From Anaerolineales bacterium (GTDB taxonomy: Bacteria; Chloroflexota; Anaerolineae; Anaerolineales; RBG-16-64-43): a DNA stretch of 64,000 bases. Every line of letters begins with the position of its first letter. Position 1 is the first letter of the stretch. Made by a program: the position numbers and the translations under genes. The stretch spans positions 1 through 64,000 of the forward strand of contig JAFGKK010000015.1 of assembly GCA_016928575.1 (NCBI GenBank), read 5' to 3'. Shown piece by piece: positions 1 to 10,972 of this stretch. The notes beneath the pieces were generated by a model that worked only from the letters and a program-made list of their open reading frames with translations, had not been told where the DNA came from and searched no databases.

Positions 1-206
1 AAGCGAAAGATATCGCCGCCTTCGTTGCACGCGCCGAAGCAGCGCCACGTTCCGCTTTCGGGGAAAACGGCGAAGGAGGGGGTTCGGACGTTGGCGTGAA
101 AGGGGCAGAAGCCGGTGTAGTTCTTTCCCGAACGGCGCAGTCGGACCGTCTCGCCGATCAGTTCGACGACATCCACCCGGGCTTTGATTTCCTCGACGGC
201 GGTCAC
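1..206 (-). CDS. dnaG: DNA primase DnaG, N-terminal part (cut by window edge)
   Basis: The reverse strand from 206 reads about 68 residues that match the start of bacterial primase: a short helix (VTAVEEIKARVDVVELI), then the CHC2 zinc-finger pattern with CPFH, the 'RTPSFAVFPESG' strand and a distal CFGAC. DnaG makes the RNA primers for replication and the zinc finger reads the template. The start is a GTG at 204-206, preceded by GGGAG about 6 bases upstream. A TATAAT-like -10 sits at 225-230 on the same strand, so the 5' leader would be very short. The C-terminal catalytic part lies outside the window. The identity is secure for this fragment. Confidence 0.9.
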   Translation of the reverse strand, partial: MTAVEEIKARVDVVELIGETVRLRRSGKNYTGFCPFHANVRTPSFAVFPESGTWRCFGACNEGGDIFR

Positions 207-255
207 GATTCGCTCCCGGGGCGGATTATACCCTTCCGCAGGAAAAACCTTGCCA

Positions 256-318
256 CCGCAAAGACGCAAAGGACGCGAAGATTACACATCATCCTTCGCG
301 GTCTTTGCGCCTTTGCGG
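256..318. repeat. Dispersed inverted repeat, 'CCGCAAAG-CGCAAAG' family, copy 1
   Basis: Arms of 25 bases at 256-280 and 294-318 are inverted copies with about 3 mismatches, separated by 13 bases. The same core (accgc-aa-gcgcaaag and its complement ctttgcgcctttgcggt) recurs at 15383-15444, 55222-55276 and 58726-58770. It lies between dnaG and the next gene. It looks like a non-coding dispersed palindromic element; a role in transcription end or mRNA stability is only inference. Confidence 0.7.
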
Positions 319-453
319 CCGGATTCGTTTTTTCAGTTCTTTTATACCTGCTCAGGTTGTCTCTTCCCGCGCAAAAATCCTAAAAGAGCGCTACCGGCGT
401 TCGCGGTTTTGTCCGTCTTCCCGGCGCCTGCCTTCGCGGAGCGGAGGTGCTCG

Positions 454-547
454 AAGCCGGGATCCAGTGATTTTTAATAAATCCATGGATGCCTTCGAAA
501 AACGCCCCCGGCGAAGAACGCGCCGAGGGCGGGCGCCGACATGGCGA
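454..547. repeat. Dispersed ~94-bp repeat, copy A
   Basis: This stretch aligns over nearly its whole length with the reverse complement of 24558-24650. The last 38 bases (cccccggc-aagaacgcgccgagg, then a gggcgggcgcc core) differ at only about 3 positions. It lies just past the 3' end of the NBR1-Ig lipoprotein gene. No reading frame in it looks real. The remainder of 207-577 holds the inverted repeat at 256-318 and nothing else I can recognise. Confidence 0.7.
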
Positions 548-577
548 CCAATGGCCGAGCGGTTACGTTTTTTTCTT

Positions 578-1291
578 CTACTCTACGTTGATGATCACCA
601 ACAGCGGCTCGTTGCCGTCGATGCCGACGCCGAAGCGTTTGCCGTCGGGATCCCGCAGATACCAGGTGGATTTGTGGATGCCCGGACTATCCGGCGCGAT
701 CAGAGTCACCGACAGCCAAGTGCTCTGGTTGGGAGCGACGACTTCCGGAAAGCCCACGAAATCCGGCCCGCTCATGTGTTGGCTGTCCGCGGAGGCGCCG
801 TAGTAAAACAGCTGGTACCGCTGATCCCAGGTGCAGAATCCGATGTTGCGGATCTCCCAGGTTTTGGTGAATTGCGCATTGGGCTTAACGGTCGTTCCGT
901 CCTGTATCGGTCCGATATCGCCGACGAAAAATGCGGCGTTGCACTTTCCCACCAGGGTGCGGGTCTTAAGCGATTCCGGATCGGTGGTGGGCGTGGGGCC
1001 GGCGGGCGATCCGACGGGCGTGATCAACTCCGGCGTGGCGGCCCCCAAATCGACGGTGGGGATCTCCGTCGGCGTATCGGTGGCCGCGGGGGTCGGCTTT
1101 TCGGTGTCCGTCGGACTCGGCGCCGAAGTCTGCGATTGGCGGATCTGATCCGATATTTCGGTCAGGACGGCCGACATGGTCTCGGCCGATTCCTCCTCCG
1201 AGGATTGGGTCGGCGCGGACGGGGCGGCGCAGGTGGCGAGCAGGGCCGAAAAAACCAGACAGACTCCCAACACGATCGTTTTTCGAATCAT
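578..1291 (-). CDS. Secreted lipoprotein with NBR1-type Ig-like domain
   Basis: A 237-residue protein. It starts with a lipoprotein signal (hydrophobic VLGVCLVFSALLA, then LLATC as the lipobox, Cys about residue 21). A low-complexity Ser/Thr/Pro linker follows to about residue 110. The C-terminal ~115 residues carry the hallmarks of the NBR1-Ig ('next to BRCA1') fold: 'F..GDIGPIQDGTTVKPNAQFTKTW..RN.G.CTW', 'APNQ...LSV.L.APD.PG.HKS.W.LRDPDG..FG'. Many Chloroflexota surface proteins carry this domain, probably for binding; the ligand is unknown. It lies 54 bases downstream of clpC on the same strand, so it could be read through from it. Confidence 0.8.
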   Translation of the reverse strand: MIRKTIVLGVCLVFSALLATCAAPSAPTQSSEEESAETMSAVLTEISDQIRQSQTSAPSPTDTEKPTPAATDTPTEIPTVDLGAATPELITPVGSPAGPTPTTDPESLKTRTLVGKCNAAFFVGDIGPIQDGTTVKPNAQFTKTWEIRNIGFCTWDQRYQLFYYGASADSQHMSGPDFVGFPEVVAPNQSTWLSVTLIAPDSPGIHKSTWYLRDPDGKRFGVGIDGNEPLLVIINVE

Positions 1292-1345
1292 TCCGATTGA
1301 CCTCGATGGTTAATGAGCGGATAGGGAGGGGCTGCGGCGGAAAGG

Positions 1346-3853
<2,508 letters not shown>

Positions 3854-3894
3854 CAGAACCTGCCTTTCCCGTGGAATTGGTGAATCACGAACTA

Positions 3895-3975
3895 CGCATT
3901 TATTCTACCAAATTCCCCCCTCATAGAACGGTGAGAAAATTGCTAATTTATTATATGAAATCGCAATAATCAATT
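3895..3975 (-). promoter_or_regulatory. AT-rich probable clpC promoter region with an inverted repeat
   Basis: This is the only AT-rich island in the area. On the minus strand it holds TATAAT at 3950-3955 (and TTGATT-17-TAAATT overlapping it), plus a nearer TAGAAT at 3902-3907. An imperfect inverted repeat (ATTGC-AATTT / AAAT-GCAAT) spans about 3939-3968 over the -10, which could be an operator. It does not match CIRCE (TTAGCACTC-N9-GAGTGCTAA) or the CtsR heptad repeat. Which -10 is used cannot be decided by eye. Confidence 0.4.
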
Positions 3976-4129
3976 AAAAAGAAGGGGAAAACGGAAGGTT
4001 CTCAGAATTTGTGCTTGTAAAAATGTCCCAGGTTTTCGACGTCCAGCCGGCCGGCTGCCTTTCTTTGCCGGATAGCATCCTCGGGCGATTACCCCGTTAA
4101 GCGGCGGTTCTTCCGGCGCAGACCCAGCA

Positions 4130-4320
4130 GGGCGCCGAAAAAGTCCGTCCCGCTTCGCGGAGCCGGGCCGGGTCAGCCTGCGCTCCCAGCGAGCATATTA
4201 AGGCCGGGTTTTTTCCCGGCGGTAGCGCCGGCCCCGGCGCAGGCCGGGCCGAGGATACGCCCCGGAAAAGGGTCGGGGCTACTCCATCGCCTTACCCGCT
4301 TTTTCAGCACCCGGTTAGGC
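4130..4320. repeat. MITE-like GC-rich hairpin element with terminal inverted repeats
   Basis: The ends read gggcgccgaaaaagtc (4130 onward) and the complement of gggtgctgaaaaagc (4298-4313), giving a GGGYGCYGAAAAAG terminal inverted repeat. Inside are small perfect hairpins: GCCGGG-tttttt-CCCGGC (4203-4220) and GCGCCGG-cc-CCGGCGC (4225-4240). Related ends occur at 39267-39282 and 46458-46545. No transposase is encoded. The rest of 3976-4617 contains no convincing gene; the short open frames there have no recognisable protein features. Confidence 0.5.
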
Positions 4321-4587
4321 ATCCGCGGCCGAATCCTCGTCCTGCGCGGAAAAGCGGTTTGCTTTCCGGGCATTGAAACCGTCGACACTGCATTCCGGCG
4401 CCAACTCCTCGGGGTGATCATCATCCGCTGCATTGCCTTGATTTCCTTTTCCATCCGGCAAGAAAGCGAGCGAGAATGACCGCAAAGCCAAGCCTGCCGG
4501 GCGGGCGGGCACCCCGAAGAATCCTTTGGATGAACGGATGGCTTGCTTTGGACGCCGCGAGGTTTTTTCCATCCTCCGAAGTTGAGC

Positions 4588-4612
4588 GGGTTGGATGGAA
4601 CCGGCTATAATT
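4588..4612 (+). promoter_or_regulatory. Promoter giving a nearly leaderless nth-like mRNA
   Basis: TTGAGC, an 18-base spacer, then TATAAT whose last base is about 6-7 bases before the ATG at 4618. With normal initiation distance the transcript would begin at or beside the start codon, so no Shine-Dalgarno is possible. This placement is what decides the start of the downstream gene. Confidence 0.55.
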
Positions 4613-4617
4613 TTTGC

Positions 4618-5295
4618 ATGCCTGCTCTGCGCGGACGAGCCCAGCGCATCTATCGGAAACTCCGTGATACCTACGGCGAACCCGTTTGGGAACGAAAGCC
4701 GTCGCCGGTCGACGAATTAATCTCGACGATCCTTTCGCAGAACACCAATGACTCCAACAGGGAAAAAGCCTTCTCGGCGCTTCGGCGGAAATATCCGCGA
4801 TGGGAGGATGTGCTTAATGCCCCGGCAAAGGAGATCGTCGCCGCCATCCGCCCGGCAGGATTAGGCCCGCAGAAGGGTCCCCGCATCCAAAAGGCCCTGG
4901 CCGCCATCAGGGAAAGGGGCGGCCGGATCGGGATGGACTTTTTGCGCGGCTTTCCGGCTGAGGAGGTTCGTTCGTGGCTGACCTCCCTTCCCGGCGTAGG
5001 TCCGAAAACCGCCGCAATCGTAATGCTGTTCGCGTTGGATATCCCCGCCTTCCCGGTCGACACCCACGTCCAGCGGGTGACCGGCCGGCTGGGATTGCGC
5101 CCGCCGCGGATGTCGGCCGACAAGGCGCACGAACACCTCGCCGGATTGTTCGATCCGGAGCAGTATGCAACGGCCCACCTCAACTTGATCCGCCTGGGGC
5201 GCGAAGTGTGCCATGCGCGCGCGCCGGAATGCGGACGATGCGTTTTCCGCCGGATGTGTCCGTTCCACCGCTCCCATCCGTCGCGAGCCTCCTAA
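4618..5295 (+). CDS. Endonuclease III-like HhH-GPD DNA glycosylase with Fe-S cluster
   Basis: 225 residues. The helix-hairpin-helix 'SLPGVGPKTAA' carries the catalytic-type Lys (about residue 130) and the conserved Asp follows in 'VDTHVQRV' (148), as in bifunctional glycosylase/AP lyases of the Nth family. The C-terminus has the 4Fe-4S loop with the exact C-X6-C-X2-C-X5-C spacing. These enzymes remove oxidised pyrimidines in base-excision repair. An upstream extension to 4543 is open, but 4618 is chosen because of the TATAAT just before it. The 'SQNTND' segment differs slightly from classical Nth ('SAQATD'), so a related subfamily is possible. Confidence 0.88.
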   Translation: MPALRGRAQRIYRKLRDTYGEPVWERKPSPVDELISTILSQNTNDSNREKAFSALRRKYPRWEDVLNAPAKEIVAAIRPAGLGPQKGPRIQKALAAIRERGGRIGMDFLRGFPAEEVRSWLTSLPGVGPKTAAIVMLFALDIPAFPVDTHVQRVTGRLGLRPPRMSADKAHEHLAGLFDPEQYATAHLNLIRLGREVCHARAPECGRCVFRRMCPFHRSHPSRAS

Positions 5296-5655
5296 GTGGG
5301 TGGCCTCTCCACCGCCTCCCCATCATCCCATCCTCCCGTCACTGCGTCCGGAATACACCCTCCCTGCCTTTCCCCAAAGATTGATGGATTCGATTAAGCA
5401 CCTTTTTTCCGCTGTTGTCGGGCCGGGAAGCCGGTCGCGGTGCAATACCGGGAGGATGCCCGAACCTGTCCCAGAGCGCCTGTCCCTAGCTCCTGTCCCG
5501 AGCGCCTGTCCCGAGCGAAGCGAGGGACAGCGAGGGAAAGCGAGGGTAGGGCATGCGAGGGGGAGCCTAAGTCCTTACCGGTTTTTTACGATCCCCTGCT
5601 TGTGGAATTTTCTCCTCTCCCATAGAATACACACAGGAAAGACCGCATTCGCAAA
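5296..5655. other. Intergenic region with direct and inverted repeats
   Basis: About 360 bases without a gene. Around 5465-5545 the unit 'cctgtccc-gagcg' is repeated in tandem and then inverted (ctgtccc, gagcgaagcga, gggacag), making a local palindromic array. The promoter of the histidine kinase follows at its right end. Confidence 0.5.
5600..5628 (+). promoter_or_regulatory. Sigma70-type promoter of the GAF histidine kinase
   Basis: TTGTGG (5600-5605), 17-base spacer, TAGAAT (5623-5628). An AGGAAAG ribosome-binding-like stretch follows at about 5636, ahead of the ATG at 5656. Confidence 0.55.
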
Positions 5656-7485
5656 ATGGCCTCCACCCCAACCATGCCCGCTTCGCTGGAAGGACTGCGC
5701 GTCGCCCTGCGCGCCATGCAGAAGCGGCTCGCGCCGGAAGACAGCCTGCAGCCGCTGATCGCGCAGACCCTCTCGAAGCTGGATTCCTTCCACGAGGAAG
5801 CCAGCCGGGCGGACGAGCATTCGCGCTTGGCGGCGATCTTCCAGGTCTCGCAGGCCCTCGGCTCGTCGCTGGTTCTCGACGACGCGTTGAAAGAAGTGAT
5901 GGACGCGGTGATCCGCCTCACCGGCGCGGAGCGCGGCTGTATCATGCTCTTCGACGAGGCGGCCGGCCGGCTGGATCTGCGCGCCGCGCGCAACCTCGAG
6001 CGCGAATCGCTCAGCGAAAAGGAGATGGAATACAGCCGGACGGTGGTCGAGACGGTCTCACGCACCGGCAAGGCGGTGCTGACAACCAACGCCCAGACCG
6101 ATCCGCGCTTCTCCGACCAGCACTCGGTGATGCAGTTTTCCCTACGTTCGGTGCTGTGCGTGCCGTTGAAGGTCAAGGACCGCATTCTGGGAGTGATCTA
6201 CGTGGACAACCGGGTGCGGACGGGGCTGTTTTCCGAACGCGACCGCGAACTGCTTTCGGCGTTCGCCGTGCAAGCCGCGATCGCGATCGAGAACGCCCAG
6301 CTCTACACGCTCACCGACCGCGCACTGGCCGCCCGGGTGGCCGAACTCGAAGGCCTGCAGCGCGCCGACCGGCAATTGAACGCCACCCTCGAGACCGAGA
6401 CAGTCGCGTCGGCGCTGTTGGATTTTGCGTTGCAGATCACCCACGCCGCCCGCGGCTGGGTCGCCATCCGCCCGGACGAAGACAGCGATCCGCAGATCGT
6501 CGCCGCCGGTGGATATCCCGAAAACGAACAGCCCGCCCTGCCCCCGTCCGGCGATCCGCTCGGCGCGGCCGGATCCGGAGGCGGGGTGGCGCTGCGCGCC
6601 GCCGCGCCGCACCTGCCGGCCGGGATGCTCGCCCCGATCGTCCGCGAGGGGAACACCGTCGGCCTGGTGCTGGTCGAACGCCCGGAGAGGAATTTCATCG
6701 ACGCCGAACGCCAGGCGCTCGAACGCCTGGCGGACCATGCCGCCGCCGCGGCGGAAAACACGCGCCTGTTCCAGCGCCTGCGCCGGGCCAACGACGCCAA
6801 ATCCCAATTCGTTTCGATCGTCTCCCACGAGCTAAAAATCCCGATGACCTCGATCCGCGGCTACGCCGACCTCCTGCGCCAGGGATTGATCGGCCCGGTA
6901 AACGAAAAACAGCTTGAATTCCTGCGCACAATCATGGGCAACGTGGACCGGATGACGGCGCTAGTCTCCGATCTCTCCGACATCTCACGCATCGAGACCG
7001 GCCGCCTGCGGATCGAGCCCGCGGCGGTGTCCGCGGAAACGGCCGTCCGTGATGTGGTCATCCAGATGAAGCCGCAATTCGACGCGCGCAAGCAAACGGT
7101 GCAAACCGAGTTCCCGGCCGCCCTTCCGAAAATCCGCACCGATCCACAGCGCCTGGCACAAATCCTCACCAACCTGCTCAGCAACGCCAGCAAATATTCC
7201 CCGGAAGGCGGCCAAATCCTCCTCCGCGCCGTGGACGAGAAGACGCGGGTGCGGATCGCCGTGCAGGACCACGGCATCGGGATGACCGCGGAAGAGCAAT
7301 CCCGCCTCTTCACCCAGTTCTTCCGCGGGGAATCCTCGGCGGTCCGCGACCAACCGGGCTGGGGGCTTGGCCTGCACGTCACCAAGCGCCTGGTGGAAGT
7401 GCTGGGCGGGGAGATCGGCGTGGAAAGCATACCGGGAAGGGGAAGCACGTTTTCCTTCACCCAGCCGGTGGAACCCTCCACCTGA
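5656..7485 (+). CDS. Soluble sensor histidine kinase with two GAF domains
   Basis: 609 residues with no membrane segment, so a cytoplasmic sensor. A short N-terminal helical region is followed by GAF domain 1 (about 65-215, with 'ERGCIMLFDEAAGRLDLRAARN' character) and a more divergent GAF domain 2 (about 235-370). HisKA follows with the phospho-acceptor His 391 in SHELKIPMTSIRGY. HATPase_c has the N box (NLLSNASKYS), DHGIGM and GWGLGLHVTK. GAF domains bind small ligands or cofactors; the ligand here is unknown. No response regulator is adjacent, so it is an orphan kinase in this window. It has its own promoter. Confidence 0.88.
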   Translation: MASTPTMPASLEGLRVALRAMQKRLAPEDSLQPLIAQTLSKLDSFHEEASRADEHSRLAAIFQVSQALGSSLVLDDALKEVMDAVIRLTGAERGCIMLFDEAAGRLDLRAARNLERESLSEKEMEYSRTVVETVSRTGKAVLTTNAQTDPRFSDQHSVMQFSLRSVLCVPLKVKDRILGVIYVDNRVRTGLFSERDRELLSAFAVQAAIAIENAQLYTLTDRALAARVAELEGLQRADRQLNATLETETVASALLDFALQITHAARGWVAIRPDEDSDPQIVAAGGYPENEQPALPPSGDPLGAAGSGGGVALRAAAPHLPAGMLAPIVREGNTVGLVLVERPERNFIDAERQALERLADHAAAAAENTRLFQRLRRANDAKSQFVSIVSHELKIPMTSIRGYADLLRQGLIGPVNEKQLEFLRTIMGNVDRMTALVSDLSDISRIETGRLRIEPAAVSAETAVRDVVIQMKPQFDARKQTVQTEFPAALPKIRTDPQRLAQILTNLLSNASKYSPEGGQILLRAVDEKTRVRIAVQDHGIGMTAEEQSRLFTQFFRGESSAVRDQPGWGLGLHVTKRLVEVLGGEIGVESIPGRGSTFSFTQPVEPST

Positions 7486-7563
7486 TGACAACTCTCCGAC
7501 TCCGCCCCCTGGAACGGGGATGAGGGAGAACGGCGGAGCGCGACGACAACGCCCCGAGGTCCG

Positions 7564-8181
7564 ATGTCCGTCCAAAAACGCTACCCCCTGATCCTCTACC
7601 GCGAGTGGATGCGCTCCTTTTCCTTCCCGATCCTTTTCCTAATGTCGATCCTGGGCGTCCTCTGGGCCGCCGCCCTGTCCGGATGGCTCCCGGAGCATGT
7701 GGGAGTGTACGCCGAGGCGCAAGCGCCCGTCCTCGGCGCCGCGACGGGGATCGCTTTCGTGCTGTGGTTGACCGTGCTGATCCTCCCGCACCTGGCTTAC
7801 GTGCAATGCCATCCGGATTACCTCCTGCTGCGGACCGGTCCATTGCGCCTGATCGTTTCCTACTCCCGGGTGCGGACGTCGCGGTCGGTCCAGCACTTAC
7901 AAATCCACTCCCCGAAGACCCAACCCCGTGCCCACCGAAAATTGGCCGTCCGGCTGGCGCTCACGCAATGCGTGGCGATCGAATTGACCTCGTACCCAAG
8001 CGGGTTTTTCCTTCTGCGGGCGCTTTCGCATCCGTTCCTGTTCCTCGGCGATGAACCCGGCTTCCTGTTTGCGGTGAAGGATTGGATGGGCCTGAACCGC
8101 GAGGTGGACGAGAAGCACGCCGCCCTGCTTGCTAGAAAACGGGACGCCCAAAAGCAGCCCCGCCTGGGGGCACTCTCCTGA
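7564..8181 (+). CDS. Two-TM membrane protein with possible bacterial PH-like domain
   Basis: 205 residues. Two hydrophobic segments (about 18-40 and 55-80) precede a cytosolic part starting 'YVQCHPDYLLLRTGPLRLIVSYSRVRTSRS'. That pattern of short strands after a TM pair resembles membrane proteins with bPH2 domains, but this is weak fold resemblance and not a firm family match. The C-terminus is basic. It follows the histidine kinase by about 78 bases on the same strand and may share its transcript. Function unknown. Confidence 0.6.
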   Translation: MSVQKRYPLILYREWMRSFSFPILFLMSILGVLWAAALSGWLPEHVGVYAEAQAPVLGAATGIAFVLWLTVLILPHLAYVQCHPDYLLLRTGPLRLIVSYSRVRTSRSVQHLQIHSPKTQPRAHRKLAVRLALTQCVAIELTSYPSGFFLLRALSHPFLFLGDEPGFLFAVKDWMGLNREVDEKHAALLARKRDAQKQPRLGALS

Positions 8182-8657
8182 CCTCGCCCCCAACGCGCTT
8201 CCCCGCGCGGCGGTCCCATCCTCGACGATCCGGCGCACGGCTCCACCCGGTTTCCATTCCATTAAGAATTCGTACGGCGGGAATGGGAGAAGGGACGTCC
8301 GCTCTGATGAATGCACCAAATATCGCGGCGACCGGCGGCGGGCCGGCCGGGTTAATCGCCGCGCGGGCGTCCGTCTCCCGCGGCCGAAAATCCTGAGGCG
8401 CGGAAAAATCCCCGGCCGGGTGGACCGGGTCGACCTTCGCAGCGCCGCCATCGACCCCCAGCGGCGCCAATCAACAGCCTGCGCGACTCCAACGGTCGCA
8501 TTCTCCCGGATCGGGAATCAACATCCGCTCGTCCTCGAACATCAATCAGCCGAACGTCTTCCGAGACATCCGCCCCTGGCGGAGCGCCTGCCGCGACCGG
8601 ATTCATTGGTAAAATAATTCCCGCCGAACCGCCGCGTCGATTCGAGAGGACCAACGG
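8182..8657. other. Gene-free intergenic region
   Basis: About 475 bases of GC-rich sequence. Open frames exist on both strands but none has recognisable protein features. A possible -10 (TAAAAT at about 8610) lies ahead of the next gene, without a good -35. Nothing else is evident. Confidence 0.4.
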
Positions 8658-9365
8658 ATGGAGAAGCAGAAAGGGAGTACCCCGCCTGAGCCGCGGAGGG
8701 GTTTGCCGTTGACTACGGTGATTGCGGTCCTGACCGGCACCACCAGCCTGCTGGTCTTCCTGACCGGAAAATCCAACTTGCCCGACATACTCCAAGGCGG
8801 GCAGGCGACCGACACGCCAACGGTTCCGCCGACGGCCACCCTGACCGTCGCCCTCGCTCCGACGGTCACCGCACGCCCGGCGGAATCCACGCCGGCCGCC
8901 TCGACTGCCGCGCCGACCCATGCGCCGAATTTCCCAACCGCCGCCGCGCCGTCGGATTCCGACTTGGAAACGGTGCCATCCATTTGGAATCTGACGAAAT
9001 TCCGCGAACTCCCGGAGCCCGGCTCGATCCGTTACACGATCGAAGTCGCGCGCAACAGCGTCTGGCTTTGGGATTGCCGCTTCTGCGCCACCAGCGACGC
9101 CTTTCAGGATTTCCTGGCAACCCTGACGGTGGAATTCCGAATTGACGACGTCCGCTTGGGGGACGAATCCCTGCGCATCTACGACCGCTCCGGCGCCGGC
9201 GGGTGGATCTGCCGTAACTGGTCGACCAAACTGAGCGGCTGGCCGCTTGACCGGTCGCTGTTCTTGGAGATCCGCTATACGCACAGCGCGCCGACAAGCG
9301 ACGGGAAAGACGAATTCGCCGCCGGTGAATACCGCCAAACGATCGTCGCGCTGGTGACTACATGA
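8658..9365 (+). CDS. Membrane-anchored extracytoplasmic protein of unknown function
   Basis: 235 residues: a short cytosolic N-terminus, one hydrophobic anchor (about 18-38, TTVIAVLTGTTSLLVFL), then a Pro/Thr/Ala-rich linker (about 50-105) as seen in other surface proteins of this window. The globular C-terminal domain (about 108-235) has Trp and Cys residues, including 'WLWDCRFCAT' (a CxxC-like pair) and a later single Cys. No family is recognised. The stop overlaps the earliest possible start of the peptidase that follows, so it is probably co-transcribed. An exposed ligand-binding or adhesion role is only a guess. Confidence 0.7.
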   Translation: MEKQKGSTPPEPRRGLPLTTVIAVLTGTTSLLVFLTGKSNLPDILQGGQATDTPTVPPTATLTVALAPTVTARPAESTPAASTAAPTHAPNFPTAAAPSDSDLETVPSIWNLTKFRELPEPGSIRYTIEVARNSVWLWDCRFCATSDAFQDFLATLTVEFRIDDVRLGDESLRIYDRSGAGGWICRNWSTKLSGWPLDRSLFLEIRYTHSAPTSDGKDEFAAGEYRQTIVALVTT

Positions 9366-9490
9366 ACGCTTGCGCCTCGGACCGCGCGGCATCGAAGAGA
9401 AGCTCCTTAGCGTTTCGCCGCGAGTCCGAGAATCCGTCTCCTGCCGAGCGGAACCCGGCGATTCTCCGCCCACTCCATTGTTCAAAGCGA

Positions 9491-10972
9491 ATGCGCACAG
9501 ACCGCCGTCCGATCACGGCCAGCTTTTTATCCTGTTGCCTTTGCTCCTGCGTGGCGGCCGGAGTCGCCGGCGATCCGGTCTCTGCAACTCCGACGGCGTC
9601 TCCCGCCTCACCGACAGCCGGCCCCGCGTTGACTGCGACCTTCACCCCCGAACCCCCTCCGGAGCCGGTCGAACGGCCGCTGTATGTCATCCGCGCGGCA
9701 CTCGACACGCGCGCCTCCGAGGCGAACGGCTGGACGATGCCGCTCACCGTTCAGGAGCAGGTCACCTACACCAATCGTTCCGGGGAATCGATCAACGAGC
9801 TGGTGCTCCAGTTCGAACCCGCGCGTCGGGCGGATCTGTTCGAACTGATCGGCGTTTCCTCCAGCCTCTCCTCAGCGACCTTTCCGGCCTCCGTCGCCGA
9901 CGGCCAACTGCGGATTCCGCTCGACGCCCCGCTTGAGTCCGGGGAAAGTGTGCGCCTGCGTTTGGAATACCGCCGCCTTCTCGCTCCGGAAAACACGCTC
10001 ATCGGATGGAACGATTACCAAATCGTCCTCGGGAATTGGTATGCGTTTTTTCCGCCGTATGTGGCCGGAAGAGGCTGGCTGGCGCACCCGCCGGGCAATG
10101 TGGGCGAGCACCTGAGCTTCGCCTATGCGGATTTCGACGTTCAATTTGAATGGACGGGCGATGCGTCCTACTGGATCGCCGCCAGCGGAATCGAGGAGAA
10201 AGGCTCTTCGCCGCCGCGCTTCCGCTTCACCGGCCGATCGTTCGCGATGGCGTTGACCACTCAATCCCCGCACGCCCGGATGGCGGGGAATGTGGAAGTC
10301 ATCGGCTACACCCGGCCGGAGTACGAAGCCCAGGGGGAATTCATAACCGACATCGCCGCCAAGGCCGTCACGGTCTTTGCCGAACGCTACGGAGAATATC
10401 CCCATCCGCGCTTGACCCTCTTGGAATCCGAATTGCCCGACGGCATGGAATTCGACGGGTTGGTGTTCCTCAACCCGGATCTGTTCCCCTATTACGAAGG
10501 AAACGGAGCGGATTATCTCACCGCCATCACGGCCCACGAGACGGCGCATCAATGGTGGTACGGCCGGGTGGCGAACGATCAGGCCATCGATCCGTGGCTG
10601 GACGAGCCTTTCGCAACCTACAGCGAATTGCTCTTCTACGAACGGCATTATCCCTCCCTGGTGGATTGGTGGTGGTGGACCCGGGTCGACCGCTACGCTT
10701 CCAAGATGTGCGTGGACATGCCGATCTACCAGTTCAAAGGATTCCGGGATTACGTGGATACGGTCTATCTGCGCGGCGCCCAGATGCTGCACGCCTTGCG
10801 CATGCGGATGGGAAATCAAGCGTTTCTGGAAAGCCTGCAAGACCTGCAACACTCGTATTTCGGATCCGTCATCGTCCCCGCCGACGCGTTCCGGGTTTTT
10901 CAATCCCACACCGCGCATCCGTTGTACGGCATATGGGATGAGTATCTCTGCCTGCCGCCGCCCCATGAATGA
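9491..10972 (+). CDS. Exported M1-family zinc metallopeptidase
   Basis: About 493 residues from the chosen start. The N-terminus (MRTDRRPITASFLSCCLCSC) is a basic and hydrophobic export signal with Cys residues that could serve as a lipobox, followed by a Pro/Thr linker. The catalytic motif is exact for gluzincin M1 aminopeptidases: HETAH (about 349-353), 18 residues, then Glu in 'WLDEPFATY'. An upstream extension to 9362 is open, but it would bury the signal peptide, so 9491 is preferred. It is shorter than PepN-like M1 enzymes, lacking most C-terminal domains. It probably trims peptides outside the membrane. Its end overlaps rsmG by 8 bases. Confidence 0.85.
   Translation: MRTDRRPITASFLSCCLCSCVAAGVAGDPVSATPTASPASPTAGPALTATFTPEPPPEPVERPLYVIRAALDTRASEANGWTMPLTVQEQVTYTNRSGESINELVLQFEPARRADLFELIGVSSSLSSATFPASVADGQLRIPLDAPLESGESVRLRLEYRRLLAPENTLIGWNDYQIVLGNWYAFFPPYVAGRGWLAHPPGNVGEHLSFAYADFDVQFEWTGDASYWIAASGIEEKGSSPPRFRFTGRSFAMALTTQSPHARMAGNVEVIGYTRPEYEAQGEFITDIAAKAVTVFAERYGEYPHPRLTLLESELPDGMEFDGLVFLNPDLFPYYEGNGADYLTAITAHETAHQWWYGRVANDQAIDPWLDEPFATYSELLFYERHYPSLVDWWWWTRVDRYASKMCVDMPIYQFKGFRDYVDTVYLRGAQMLHALRMRMGNQAFLESLQDLQHSYFGSVIVPADAFRVFQSHTAHPLYGIWDEYLCLPPPHE

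Noticed and set aside
305-1300. A 331-residue plus-strand open frame covering the dispersed repeat and the NBR1-Ig gene
   Set aside because: It overlaps the lipoprotein gene on the other strand, which has a signal peptide and a known domain; the plus-strand product has none.
3930-3975. CIRCE or CtsR operator before clpC
   Set aside because: Only a partial TTAGCA occurs; the matching half GAGTGCTAA and the CtsR heptads are absent.
5460-5560. CRISPR-like tandem repeats (cctgtcccgagcg)
   Set aside because: Units are short, irregular and lack unique spacers; they form a local palindrome instead.
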